DNA of 64,000 bases from Jeotgalibaca ciconiae (GTDB lineage: Bacteria > Bacillota > Bacilli > Lactobacillales > Aerococcaceae), in contig NZ_CP034465.1 of the NCBI RefSeq assembly GCF_003955755.1, forward strand, positions 992,001-1,056,000. Reading direction: 5' to 3'. Shown one piece after another: positions 17,546-26,277 of this stretch. How positions within the stretch are numbered: position 1 is the first letter of the stretch; the number at the start of each line of letters is the position of its first letter. The notes under the pieces are model-generated. The model saw only the letters and a program-made list of their open reading frames with translations. It was not told the origin of the DNA and did no database searches. Position numbers and translations under genes: made by a program.

Positions 17546-18238
17546 TTATTCCTTATTACCTTCTGCAATTTCCCACAAATTCCATGGATGTTTCTCAGGC
17601 GGTAATGAGTATACCTTTACCGGCTCTTTCTTAATGGGATGTTCTAAATGAAGTGAATGAGCCCAAAGCGCAATTTGTTGCCCTACTTTATTCAACTGTG
17701 CTCCATATTTTTGATCTCCAAAGATTGGATGACCCATCGCTGACAATTGAACGCGAATTTGGTGAGGACGTCCAGTTTGAAGTTGTACAGCCAGCAAACT
17801 CATTCCCTTCTTGGATTCCAGCACTTCATAATCAAGAATGGCTTTTTTACCTTTTGGATGATGAGACGGAACGACAGATACTATATTTTTTGTGTTATCT
17901 TTATGTAGATAATGAACAAGCTGATCGCTTTTTTTCTTTGGTATACCATGAACAACTGCAAAGTATTTTCGTTCGATCACTTGCCTTCGCACCATGTCTG
18001 ATAATCTGGAAGCGGCTTTGGAAGTCTTTGCGAACACCATAGCTCCTCCAACTGGACGATCTAAGCGATGTACGAGACCCAAATAAACATTTCCTGGTTT
18101 TTGGTAACGTATTTTTATATCTTCCTTTAACATGGTCAACACATCGAGATCACCGCTATTATCTTTTTGAACAGGTATATTGATTGGTTTTTCTACCAAT
18201 AGAAGATGATTGTCCTCATATAATATTGGCATTTTCAT
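17546..18238 (-). CDS. RluA-family 23S rRNA/tRNA pseudouridine synthase
   Basis: 230 residues. It begins MKMPILYEDNHLLLVEKPINIPVQ, lacks an S4 domain, and carries the catalytic loop VHRLDRPVGGAMVFAKT with the essential Asp, plus GRPHQIRVQLSAMGHPIFGD. It isomerises uridine in structured RNA; the exact target is not deducible. I choose the ATG at 18238 because AGAAGG lies 5 bases upstream; the frame is open to 18274. It stands alone with its own terminator. Confidence 0.88.
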   Translation of the reverse strand: MKMPILYEDNHLLLVEKPINIPVQKDNSGDLDVLTMLKEDIKIRYQKPGNVYLGLVHRLDRPVGGAMVFAKTSKAASRLSDMVRRQVIERKYFAVVHGIPKKKSDQLVHYLHKDNTKNIVSVVPSHHPKGKKAILDYEVLESKKGMSLLAVQLQTGRPHQIRVQLSAMGHPIFGDQKYGAQLNKVGQQIALWAHSLHLEHPIKKEPVKVYSLPPEKHPWNLWEIAEGNKE

Positions 18239-18407
18239 ATAATCCTTCTCCCTTAGGCATAATGTATCTATCATACCATTTCTAGTGAAGATTTCAGGCC
18301 TTCTTTTTCCGGTGCATCGTTTTTATATGAAAAAAAATTTACAAAATCTGACAGATATCATGTTTTACTATTGTATATATAAGTAAGAGAACGTGGAGGT
18401 GGTAGAC

Positions 18408-18974
18408 TTGAAAACTGATGAAGAGATTATTGAGCGGCTAGTTCAAGAGGATGAGACCGGTTTAGCGGATTTGATTGATAAATACACAGCTCTATTGAAA
18501 AGTGTTATTCAGAAACACTTATACACACTGCCAAATCACCAAGAAGAATGCTTGAATGATGTTTTATTAGCTATTTGGAAACATGCAGACCAATATGATT
18601 CACAAAAATCTAGTTTCAAAAATTGGATATGTGCCATCGCTCGCTATCGTTCCATCAATTATTTAAAAAAATACCGGCATGAGATAAAAAATGTGACACG
18701 GGAAGAAACCATAAACGATAAAAACTTTACAAATGATGAACCATTAGCTCGCGAATTGTGGGAAATCCAGTTAGCGGAACTTTTAGCTCCATTAAACAAA
18801 AGAGATCAGCAATTATTTAAGGATTTATTCGATTCTGCTTACTCAACAGATGAAATTGCAACAAAACATCAAATGACCAAAGGAGCTTTATACAGCAGAT
18901 TATCAAGGGGAAGAGTAAAAATCCGAGATTTTTTTCAAAAGAAGGGAGATGCACGTTATGAAGAACGAAAATGA
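18408..18974 (+). CDS. ECF-type RNA polymerase sigma factor
   Basis: About 188 residues from the TTG at 18408 (MKTDEE), 7 bases after GGAGGTG; an upstream GTG at 18393 overlaps that ribosome site. Region 2 includes CLNDVLLAIWKHADQYDSQKSSFKNWICAIARYRSINYLKK, shown here in pieces by DVLLAIWKHADQY and FKNWICAIARYRSINY, the -10 recognition block; region 4 is LFDSAYSTDEIATKHQMTK plus the C-terminal helix. It overlaps the start of the DUF4179 gene by 17 bases, so the pair is a sigma/anti-sigma unit. Confidence 0.85.
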   Translation: MKTDEEIIERLVQEDETGLADLIDKYTALLKSVIQKHLYTLPNHQEECLNDVLLAIWKHADQYDSQKSSFKNWICAIARYRSINYLKKYRHEIKNVTREETINDKNFTNDEPLARELWEIQLAELLAPLNKRDQQLFKDLFDSAYSTDEIATKHQMTKGALYSRLSRGRVKIRDFFQKKGDARYEERK

Positions 18975-20067
18975 CATCTACAAACTATTGAATGAAACCA
19001 AGACGAACTTCTTTGAATACGAAGAGATAGACATATCATACAATGAAAAACAAAAGTTATTGAATTCTGTGATGAAAAGCCAAAAAACGAAACAAAGAAC
19101 TAAGAAGTGCAACAAGCGTCCACTGATTTTAACTTTTGCGGCTATTCTTGTCATTCTTTGGGGCAGCCAAACTTCTTTTGGAAAATCCGTACAAGCAGCT
19201 GCCAGCTCTTTATTAGAAAACATTCAGTATGCACTCTCCCAAGTATTTAAGAATGAGAATAATGAATCTTCGAATGCTTCTATCTCGGTTAATCAAGTTG
19301 CTTCTTTTGGAGATGCGGAAATAAAAATTGAAGATCTGCTTTTTTTTGAAGGAGAACTTCTTGTGAACGTATTAGTTGATTTAGCAGAACCAATGGAAGA
19401 GCAACGTATGGCAAGTTTCTCGAAGATTGCAGTTCTGATAGATGGAGAGCTTTTGCCATCTGAAAACCACACGGAGGCAAGTGTGATCATCGATGAGCGC
19501 AATAATATTTCGCAGAGCACCTTAGTCGTCCCTCTTTCTGAAGAAATTCTTTCATCTGATTTGTTTACCTTGGAGATTCATTTGCAGGATATTCACATTT
19601 TTCATCCTGGAAAACCAACTGATTTTCCTATTTATATAGAAGGAGAGGCAAACTTTTCTATTGAAACAACGATGGGTTCTTTAACGGAATACACAGATGT
19701 TGTCGAGATTAAGCAAGATATAAGCGTGGGTGAATTAGATTACCATATCAAGAAATTAACCATTCATCCAATCTTAAGCTTTATAGAATTATCTTCTCCT
19801 GATAAAGAACAGAAATACCAATTAATGGAATTCCGTGGTGTCAATGAAGAAGGAAAGAGTCTGGTATTCTTGCCTCGAAGCTATCAAACCACGATTGACT
19901 CTTGGAAAGGCATAATGATGCTTTCAGAAGAAGATTCTGAAATTACAGCCAAAGAACTAGCAGATTCAGAGTGGTTAGAATTGCAGCTCTATTCAGCAGG
20001 GCACCCTGAAGGGGAAGCTGACTACCAGTCTTATGGTGAACCATTTGTTATTGAAATAAAAAAATAA
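18958..20067 (+). CDS. DUF4179-type membrane anti-sigma factor
   Basis: About 369 residues from the ATG at 18958 behind AAGGGAG. The cytoplasmic N-terminal 55 residues would hold the sigma factor, one membrane span follows (RPLILTFAAILVILWG), and the extracytoplasmic part of about 290 residues contains the DUF4179-like beta-rich region near residues 90-210. The overlap with the sigma gene implies coupled synthesis. Family knowledge says such proteins release the sigma factor on an envelope signal; the signal is unknown. The carboxypeptidase gene that follows may be a target. Confidence 0.75.
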   Translation: MKNENDIYKLLNETKTNFFEYEEIDISYNEKQKLLNSVMKSQKTKQRTKKCNKRPLILTFAAILVILWGSQTSFGKSVQAAASSLLENIQYALSQVFKNENNESSNASISVNQVASFGDAEIKIEDLLFFEGELLVNVLVDLAEPMEEQRMASFSKIAVLIDGELLPSENHTEASVIIDERNNISQSTLVVPLSEEILSSDLFTLEIHLQDIHIFHPGKPTDFPIYIEGEANFSIETTMGSLTEYTDVVEIKQDISVGELDYHIKKLTIHPILSFIELSSPDKEQKYQLMEFRGVNEEGKSLVFLPRSYQTTIDSWKGIMMLSEEDSEITAKELADSEWLELQLYSAGHPEGEADYQSYGEPFVIEIKK

Positions 20068-20161
20068 TCAGAAAATATACTGTTAAATCTGCCTCCAAAA
20101 CGGTATCATAAGTATGATATAAGTTGAACAAGTGTTGACAGTAGATTAACTAATAAAGCAG

Positions 20162-21253
20162 ATGGGACTGTATCGAACGGTGAAAAGAAGAAAGACTCGG
20201 AGCAGAAGAAGAAGGAAAAACAAGTTTTGGAAGAAAACATTTGTGACAGGTGCCTTGCTTGGAGGCGGAATCTATTTTGTCCAAAAAACGTTGGAGGAAA
20301 CTTCCTCTTCTGGCCAGCAAACGGTTATCATGGACATTACAGATGCAGCTGGAAAGTTCACATCACAAGTAAATAAAGGGTTCGAAGAGATACAAATCAA
20401 AGATGACACACCACTAATAGACCTTTCCCGAACCAACAGTGCGAACATCTTATTGACGAATCTTAAATCTGGAGATGTACTGGCAGAAAAAAATAGTAAT
20501 GTCCAACTTTATCCAGCATCTTTGACCAAAATCATGACCGCATTAGTGGCAATTGAAATGGTGGATGATTTGGATAAGGAAGTCGTTATGATTCCTGATT
20601 ATTTTGAGGGATTATTTGAACAGGAAGCTTCCGTAGCGGGTTTTTTAGAGGATGAATTGCTTTCATTCCGCGATTTGCTGTATGGGGCAATCTTACCTTC
20701 AGGAGCCGATGCCTGCTTAGCCATTGCTTATTCATTAGCTGGTTCTGAAGCTGAATACGTGTCGTTAATGAACCAAAAAGCAGTGGAGTTAGGACTGAGT
20801 AAAACGCATTTTAGCAATGTAACTGGCCTGCACGATCCACAGAATTACTCTTCCGCAGAAGACCTGACGTCTTTATTGAAGTATGCATTGGATAATCCTG
20901 ATTTCTATCAAGTGTTTACAACGGTAGAATATAGCACGGAGCCAACAAATTTTCATGCTGATGGCGTTCAAATGTTCAACTCCATTTTTCGACATGGCGA
21001 AGAATATCCCAAATTTTCAGACTTCGTTATCGGCGCTAAGACTGGTTTTACAGAAGAAGCTGGTCTGTGTTTAGCTACATTGGCTGAAATTAATGGAGAA
21101 TCATACATTTTAATAACTGCAGGAGCAGGAGCTCAAGAAAATGGCCCTGATTATGTAGAAATCCTTGATCCCTTACATGTGGCAGATGCGACGATGATTT
21201 ATTCACAAGTAGAAAAAATCCATGAACGAAGTAAGATAAACGTAAATGAGTAA
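20162..21253 (+). CDS. D-alanyl-D-alanine carboxypeptidase (DacA/PBP5-like)
   Basis: 363 residues. The N-terminus is very basic (many Arg/Lys before residue 27), then a hydrophobic anchor KTFVTGALLGGGIYFV, then a peptidase S11 domain. Catalytic motifs: SLTK (SxxK, about residue 120), SGAD in place of SxN (a variant used by several lactic acid bacteria), and KTG in GAKTGFTEEAG. It trims the terminal D-Ala of peptidoglycan stem peptides outside the membrane. There is no strong ribosome site before the ATG at 20162, so the start is uncertain. It lies 95 bases after the anti-sigma gene. Confidence 0.85.
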   Translation: MGLYRTVKRRKTRSRRRRKNKFWKKTFVTGALLGGGIYFVQKTLEETSSSGQQTVIMDITDAAGKFTSQVNKGFEEIQIKDDTPLIDLSRTNSANILLTNLKSGDVLAEKNSNVQLYPASLTKIMTALVAIEMVDDLDKEVVMIPDYFEGLFEQEASVAGFLEDELLSFRDLLYGAILPSGADACLAIAYSLAGSEAEYVSLMNQKAVELGLSKTHFSNVTGLHDPQNYSSAEDLTSLLKYALDNPDFYQVFTTVEYSTEPTNFHADGVQMFNSIFRHGEEYPKFSDFVIGAKTGFTEEAGLCLATLAEINGESYILITAGAGAQENGPDYVEILDPLHVADATMIYSQVEKIHERSKINVNE

Positions 21254-21295
21254 TTTCTACCAGGAAAAGAAGGGGAAAATATTTCTCACTTCCTT

Positions 21296-21341
21296 TAAAA
21301 AAGCGGACAAAGAAGTTTTCCTACTTCTTTGTCCGCTTTTT
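21296..21341. terminator. bidirectional terminator between dacA-like gene and flavoprotein operon
   Basis: A perfect 16-bp stem (AAGCGGACAAAGAAGT with its complement, 21301-21338) with A and T runs on either side, between convergent genes. Confidence 0.9.
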
Positions 21342-21350
21342 AGTTAGCTA

Positions 21351-22589
21351 TTATCCCTTAATAGAAGCACTCGAAACTGCATCTACTTTTTCTGTTGTGT
21401 TTTCATTTAAAGAAGCACTGGATACAGCATCCACTTCTTCATGATTATTTTGGGATGCACCTGAAACTGCGTCTACATCTCCCACCAATGTTTGTCCGGT
21501 TTGTTTCAAATACCAGTCAATGATCGGTTTAAAGTCTAAAATGTATTCATTAATCCCTACATAATTTCCTTCTTTATCATGCATTGCTTGATAATTATGA
21601 ACAACATATTTGTCAGGACCATGTGTTGGAACATTTACACGAACTGCATCTGTTGCCCCAGAACGTAATTGTTGGATTACCCAAGATACGCTGTTAAACT
21701 TGCTTTCTGGATGACATTTTGCCAGTGGATTTCCAGCTTGGCCAGGTGTACGTGATGCCAACATCTCTTCTGCTGGTTTTGTATGGTTATAATATAAGAA
21801 TTGATTGTTGTGATCGGCATAAGTCAATTCCATTGGCATAGATGCTAAGAAGTAGTTTAATTGATCCACTGTTAGAATCCCGCGATCCAGTTTCACATAG
21901 GTATTCCCTTCTACTGCATTCACTGCTTTTGCAGCTTGTTCTACCCAGTCTTCCGCATACATATCAACGCCTTCAATCGTTGTATCTACTTTCCCTGTTG
22001 CATATAAATCTTCTGGTTCAGCAACTGCTGCTTTCGGCTCTTCCATTACAGAAACAAGCTTAACAAATTTAACGAATTTTTCTAAAGTACTACCTAAAAA
22101 ATCAATCGTTCTTTGATCTGTTAAATTTTCATTCACATCAAAAGCTTCTTTCACTTTGCCTAATAAGAATTCATTTCCTGGCATTACCATTGCATTTACG
22201 CCTGGCGCATCTAAAATTTGACGTAAGTGCAATTGTGCACGAGAAGAACCTTGATCGTAGTAAGAAGCTCCTACAATCATGACTGGTTTATCTTCTAAAG
22301 TGTGAATCTTGAAAGATAGCCATTCAAGCAGACTTTTTAAGCCAGCCGGGATTGTGTGATTGTGTTCCGGTGTTGCAATGATTACTCCATCTGCACTCAA
22401 GATCTTTTTATGAATATTTTGAATGACTGGGCTGTTTGTTTGATCATCGCTTTGATTGAACATAGGCACATCTTTGATTTCTAAAATTTCAAGCTCAAAT
22501 AATGTGTTAAAATGTTTTTTTATATATTTTAATAATAAACGATTATATGATACTTCTGCATTGGATCCGACAATTCCGACTAATTTCAT
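21351..22589 (-). CDS. NAD(P)H-dependent FMN reductase with PAS-like domain and triple flavinylation-type tail
   Basis: 412 residues in three parts. Residues 1-175 are a flavodoxin-fold FMN reductase ([45 protein letters not shown]). Residues about 235-365 resemble the PAS-like C-terminus of DUF438 proteins ([21 protein letters not shown]). Residues 366-412 are a low-complexity tail with DAVSGAS (373-379), DAVSSAS (387-393) and DAVSSAS (403-409). DxxSGA(S/T) is the target motif of the flavin transferase ApbE, whose gene is two genes upstream in the same operon. I infer covalent FMN on up to three Ser residues, in the cytoplasm since no signal peptide is present. Confidence 0.8.
   Translation of the reverse strand: MKLVGIVGSNAEVSYNRLLLKYIKKHFNTLFELEILEIKDVPMFNQSDDQTNSPVIQNIHKKILSADGVIIATPEHNHTIPAGLKSLLEWLSFKIHTLEDKPVMIVGASYYDQGSSRAQLHLRQILDAPGVNAMVMPGNEFLLGKVKEAFDVNENLTDQRTIDFLGSTLEKFVKFVKLVSVMEEPKAAVAEPEDLYATGKVDTTIEGVDMYAEDWVEQAAKAVNAVEGNTYVKLDRGILTVDQLNYFLASMPMELTYADHNNQFLYYNHTKPAEEMLASRTPGQAGNPLAKCHPESKFNSVSWVIQQLRSGATDAVRVNVPTHGPDKYVVHNYQAMHDKEGNYVGINEYILDFKPIIDWYLKQTGQTLVGDVDAVSGASQNNHEEVDAVSSASLNENTTEKVDAVSSASIKG
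21363..21473 (-). repeat. three-fold DAV(S)xAS motif repeat in the flavoprotein tail
   Basis: The motif is encoded at 21453-21473, 21411-21431 and 21363-21383, spaced 14 and 16 codons apart. The DNA copies have diverged at silent positions, so the protein motif, not a recent DNA duplication, is what is conserved. Confidence 0.75.
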
Positions 22590-22606
22590 GGTTATAATCT
22601 CCTATT

Positions 22607-23215
22607 CTATATTTCTTCCCAAGAAAAGTTTTCTGCTTCTTTTTTATTAATACTGTGTGCATGATTTAATTGGTTGGTAATTTTTACAAAGGTCAAGAAA
22701 TCTTCAAATAAACCTTCTAGCTTTTCAATATGTTCTCCATTATTTAAGCGTCCTTCTTCATCAAATGCTTGTAGCGAGTGGCTTAATAAGAACTCAGAAC
22801 TCGGCATAATACGTGCTTTTAATTCTGGAGAGTCAAGAATTTGGCGTAAATGCAACTGCGCTCTTGAAGAACCTAAAGTTCCATAAGAAGCTCCGGTAAT
22901 CATCACCGCTTTATCCACAAAAGGGAAAATGCCATAAGAAAGCCAGTTTAATGCATTGATTAATGATGCAGGTACAGCATGGTCGTACTCAGGTGTGCTA
23001 ATGATTACACCACTTGCAGCATCAATCTTATCGGCAATCAATTGTACTTGTTCTGGAATTTGCTTATCTTCCGGCTTGTTAAATATAGGAAGATCTTTAA
23101 TCTCTATGATTTCAATTTGAGCTTTATCTGCAAAGTATTTTTCCATAAATTGCAGCAACTTGCGATTCGTAGAATTATCTGAATTTGTTCCTACTAGACC
23201 AATAAATTTTTCCAT
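22607..23215 (-). CDS. NAD(P)H-dependent FMN reductase
   Basis: About 202 residues, single flavodoxin-like domain closely similar to the N-terminal domain of the next gene (shared STPEYDHAVPASLINALNWL and [16 protein letters not shown]). It would transfer electrons from NAD(P)H to flavin. ATG at 23215 (MEKFIGLVG) is chosen 7 bases after GGAAGGAAG. It lies between apbE and the tailed reductase in one operon, so it may feed electrons to, or form a dimer with, the tailed paralogue. Confidence 0.88.
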   Translation of the reverse strand: MEKFIGLVGTNSDNSTNRKLLQFMEKYFADKAQIEIIEIKDLPIFNKPEDKQIPEQVQLIADKIDAASGVIISTPEYDHAVPASLINALNWLSYGIFPFVDKAVMITGASYGTLGSSRAQLHLRQILDSPELKARIMPSSEFLLSHSLQAFDEEGRLNNGEHIEKLEGLFEDFLTFVKITNQLNHAHSINKKEAENFSWEEI

Positions 23216-23248
23216 TTTATTACTTCCTTCCAATCTGTTTATTAAAAT

Positions 23249-24196
23249 TTAACTGACTTGCTTATTTTGTATCATTGTCTCTTCCAACCCATTCGAATAA
23301 AGAACTTGCCCGCTCTTTGTGATGAGCAAACCGTCTATCCCTTCTAACTGATTCAGACAGTCTAGAATCTCTGCCGATGATTTCCCATACAATCGAGTGG
23401 TCCATATCTCGCCATCAAGTGAATATTTGGATTGAATCGTTAAGCTGGCAACATCCGTCTCGACGGGATATCCTGTATGAGGATTCAGTATATGATGATA
23501 GGTCTGTCCTTCTTTTTCCAAACTTCTTTCATAAATCCCTGAAGTGACGACAGATTGATTACATATCCTTAAGGCCGTTACATATTGATTGCGGGAGAGT
23601 GTTGGATTTTGAATCCCTATTTTCCAATAATCTTTTTTCGGATTGTGGAATGGCCCTAGCCCTACAATATTTCCTCCTAAATTAATTAGCGCAGATGTAA
23701 CGCCCTTGCCTTTTAAGTAATGAATAATTAAATCTGCTATATAACCTTTTGCTAACGAACCCAGATCAATCAACATACCCTGCTGCTTTAGAAAAACGGA
23801 TTGCTCTTCCTCGTTTAAAATAATATTTTGTGGATTCGTTATTTTTAAAAGCTGGTCAATCTTATCTGCTGAAGGAACCTTCGCATCTGTAAAACCAATT
23901 CGCCATGTCTGGACTAGCGGTCCAATTGCAATATTTAAGTTACTGTTGGGGGAACAACTATGATATTTGCCAACTTTTATCAGTTGATATAATTCTGGGT
24001 GAACCACAATCGGACGAACCCCTGCATTTTTATTAATCTCCATTAGTTCAGAATCGGAACTATTAGCGCTAAAGCGGTGTTCATAGATTTTTAATCGCCT
24101 GACTAATTCTGCCAATATCAAATCTGCAGTATCATGCTCAATTAATAAATCAATGACCGTTCCCATCAAATGGACCGTCTCTCTCTTTTGTTCCAC
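23249..24196 (-). CDS. apbE: FAD:protein FMN transferase, cytoplasmic form
   Basis: 315 residues. ApbE signatures: the N-terminal HLMGTVIDLLIEH, DLGSLAKGYIADLI, ALINLGGNIVGLG, TSGIYERS and HHILNPHTGYPVE. It attaches FMN through a phosphoester to Ser/Thr in DxxSGA(S/T) motifs using FAD and Mg. There is no signal peptide or lipobox, unlike export-type ApbE, which fits a cytoplasmic target such as the tailed reductase in the same operon. The start is GTG at 24196 behind GGAGAGG. Confidence 0.92.
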   Translation of the reverse strand: MEQKRETVHLMGTVIDLLIEHDTADLILAELVRRLKIYEHRFSANSSDSELMEINKNAGVRPIVVHPELYQLIKVGKYHSCSPNSNLNIAIGPLVQTWRIGFTDAKVPSADKIDQLLKITNPQNIILNEEEQSVFLKQQGMLIDLGSLAKGYIADLIIHYLKGKGVTSALINLGGNIVGLGPFHNPKKDYWKIGIQNPTLSRNQYVTALRICNQSVVTSGIYERSLEKEGQTYHHILNPHTGYPVETDVASLTIQSKYSLDGEIWTTRLYGKSSAEILDCLNQLEGIDGLLITKSGQVLYSNGLEETMIQNKQVS

Positions 24197-24233
24197 TTCG
24201 TTCCTCTCCTTTCACCTGAAGAAATCTAATTAA

Positions 24234-25103
24234 CTACTGCGTGTTTGACAATACTTCTTTTTCCATGAGAGCCAGCTCTTTTAAAGCCACCGTATTTTTA
24301 TTGATTTTCGAATAGGCTCTTGCATCGTAAATCCTTTCCAAAATACTTTCTTTCGGCTCGTTTTGAATAATGGCATTTTTAGCTAATTGAATGGCTGCTC
24401 TTGCAAGGTAATACGTCACGTGATTATCTGAACAAATAGAAACAGCATAATTCAACAATGCATTGCTGATTTCTATCTCATGAATCGCGGAATAAAAAAC
24501 GCCGCATTGAAATACGATATTCAGAACTCTCCATGTATCCTCTATTTTTTTAGTCGGATAAGTATAAATTTTTTCAAGAACTTTGTTGAAGTAAAACTCT
24601 GCTTTCTCTTGGTCTTCTTCCCGTGAATAAGCCATGCCGATGCCCGTGTATGCTAGCAAACGGAAAATTTCAGAATCCGCCGTTTCTTCTTCTAATAAGA
24701 TCTGGTCAAACATAAAAAGAATGTCCATCACAGAGGAACTTTGAAAAATCATGATAAAGCCATTTAAGTAGTGATAGCGCAAGGTTAGATTCAAGTCTTC
24801 AACCGTGCTGATCGAAATCGTACTAAGCAATGTTGCTGCTTGCTCGTACTCACTCGTAATTAAAAAAAATTCTGCTTTATTCATTTTTTCGATTATTTCA
24901 GTATGTCTTACGCCTACTTTTGGAAATAACTCCCCTAACGGAAGATTCAGTCGATTGCATAATTTGATAAGGATTTTTAAGTTCGGAACTTGTCCATTAT
25001 TTTCAAAGCGACTTAAGGTAGCTTGCGTACAAATTCCTTCTGCTAGTTCAATCTGAGAAAGTCCACTTGCTTTTCGTGCTTCAATAAAACGTTCAATATT
25101 CAA
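24234..25103 (-). CDS. RRNPP/Rgg-like transcriptional regulator with TPR-like C-terminus
   Basis: 289 residues from the TTG at 25103 (LNIERFIEAR), 5 bases after GAGGAGGGG. The N-terminal XRE helix-turn-helix is IEARKASGLSQIELAEGICT..LSRFENNG; the rest is all-helical, as in PlcR/Rgg proteins. Such regulators often respond to short peptides. It is the first gene upstream of apbE and the FMN reductases and is probably transcribed with them from the promoter at 25162-25190. No convincing pheromone gene is adjacent. Confidence 0.8.
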   Translation of the reverse strand: MNIERFIEARKASGLSQIELAEGICTQATLSRFENNGQVPNLKILIKLCNRLNLPLGELFPKVGVRHTEIIEKMNKAEFFLITSEYEQAATLLSTISISTVEDLNLTLRYHYLNGFIMIFQSSSVMDILFMFDQILLEEETADSEIFRLLAYTGIGMAYSREEDQEKAEFYFNKVLEKIYTYPTKKIEDTWRVLNIVFQCGVFYSAIHEIEISNALLNYAVSICSDNHVTYYLARAAIQLAKNAIIQNEPKESILERIYDARAYSKINKNTVALKELALMEKEVLSNTQ

Positions 25104-25161
25104 ATTACCCCTCCTCTGTTTCCACAATAGTGTTTTATTTCACATTCTTTTAACATAATTG

Positions 25162-25215
25162 ATTATACTCCTCAAAAATATTTCCGTCAACGGAATATAT
25201 AAAATTTTATATATT
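25162..25215 (-). promoter_or_regulatory. promoter of the flavinylation operon with two palindromes
   Basis: -10 TATAAT (25162-25167) and -35 TTGACG (25185-25190) are 17 bp apart on the minus strand. A palindrome TTCCGT-CA-ACGGAA (25182-25195) covers the -35, and a perfect 22-bp AT-rich palindrome (25194-25215, centre AAAATTTT) abuts it upstream. These are good operator candidates for the adjacent regulator. Confidence 0.7.
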
Positions 25216-25354
25216 TTTGCAAAAAAGAAAGAAAGATTGTGAACATATTATTCACGAAAAGATATGTTTTATATTTTAAAAAATCTGTTTAATTGATTTT
25301 GTATCCTATTCAGAAAAAGACTCTCTAAATGATTACAAAATCACAATTGTAAGG

Positions 25355-25393
25355 ATAAAAATAGGTCGCAGCCCTCTAGCGGCTACGACCTAT
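25355..25393 (-). terminator. intrinsic terminator after the AlkD-like gene
   Basis: ATAGGTCGTAGCC pairs with GGCTGCGACCTAT (one mismatch) followed on the minus strand by TTTTTATCC. Confidence 0.85.
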
Positions 25394-25407
25394 CGAAGAA
25401 AATATTT

Positions 25408-26115
25408 TTAACATCTCACATACTTGCGTTTAAAGCCCAGCCTTCCTCTCTCCATTTCTTTTTGGATACTTTCATTTGCATTCAAAAGGCTCGGTTTTTT
25501 CTTACCACGTTTGACTTCTATAACACCCAATTCTTTTGCAGTCTCTACTGCTTTATCGTGTAGTGGTAAATAAGAAACCCCCACTGTATATAAAAAATTG
25601 ATCATCGAAGCCTTGGCACGCTCTGGCGCATCATGAATTGTATTTTTTACAATATCGAGCATTTCTGAAATCTTTTCCTTAGAAAATTCTTGATCTTTTC
25701 GATTCCCTAGAAGCCAGCAATAGCAGCTCCATCCTGCCGACATTCGCAGCTCATCTCCCGACGCGATCCATTTATCAGCGACTTCTTGTGCTATGTTGGA
25801 TTCCGATAATGTCACTGCTACCACAAAGTCAGATAACATATAAAAATAAGCAGCATCGATCCAACGCTCATAATCTGATTCGGTCATCGCGTTCGGATCA
25901 GCAATCACACCTGCAAAATACATCGCATCATAGTTCCCTGTTGCGTATAAGTCTTCAGCCAAGGCTTGATTGATTTTTATCTTTTTCGACATCGGCTTCA
26001 TTGCACCTGTCGCTACACCGAAAAGAGGCTCCTGTGCCCCATTCGATAAGTATCTTTTTTTCATATGTTCTTTACTTAACGATTCAAGTTCTTGCATAAC
26101 CACTTCAAGTTCCAT
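25408..26115 (-). CDS. AlkD-like DNA alkylation repair protein
   Basis: 235 residues of all-helical HEAT-like repeats. Recognised from the N-terminal pattern LSKEHMKKRYLSNGAQEPLFGVATGAMKPM and ADKWIASGDELRMSAGWSCYCWLLG. AlkD-type glycosylases remove bulky or positively charged alkylated purines without base flipping; this subgroup, with a basic C-terminus (KRGKKKPS), is widely annotated as DNA alkylation repair protein but its activity is less established. It is monocistronic. Confidence 0.8.
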   Translation of the reverse strand: MELEVVMQELESLSKEHMKKRYLSNGAQEPLFGVATGAMKPMSKKIKINQALAEDLYATGNYDAMYFAGVIADPNAMTESDYERWIDAAYFYMLSDFVVAVTLSESNIAQEVADKWIASGDELRMSAGWSCYCWLLGNRKDQEFSKEKISEMLDIVKNTIHDAPERAKASMINFLYTVGVSYLPLHDKAVETAKELGVIEVKRGKKKPSLLNANESIQKEMERGRLGFKRKYVRC

Positions 26116-26277
26116 ATTTTTTTAATTCCTTTCTGAATTCCATATCCTCACTCAGCTATTGTTTAGATCAAAAATAATTAAATGTTTCTCTTTTCTATTA
26201 TAACTAAATAAGGGTTTGATTCACCATGAAAATACAGTATAGTTAATAGACAAAGATGTGATTAAGGTGGTGTGAAC

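Noticed and set aside
25230-25300. 17-codon plus-strand peptide near the RRNPP regulator as a possible pheromone gene
   Set aside because: Weak ribosome site, basic and aromatic rather than pheromone-like, no export signal, and it lies on an inverted repeat that is more likely regulatory.
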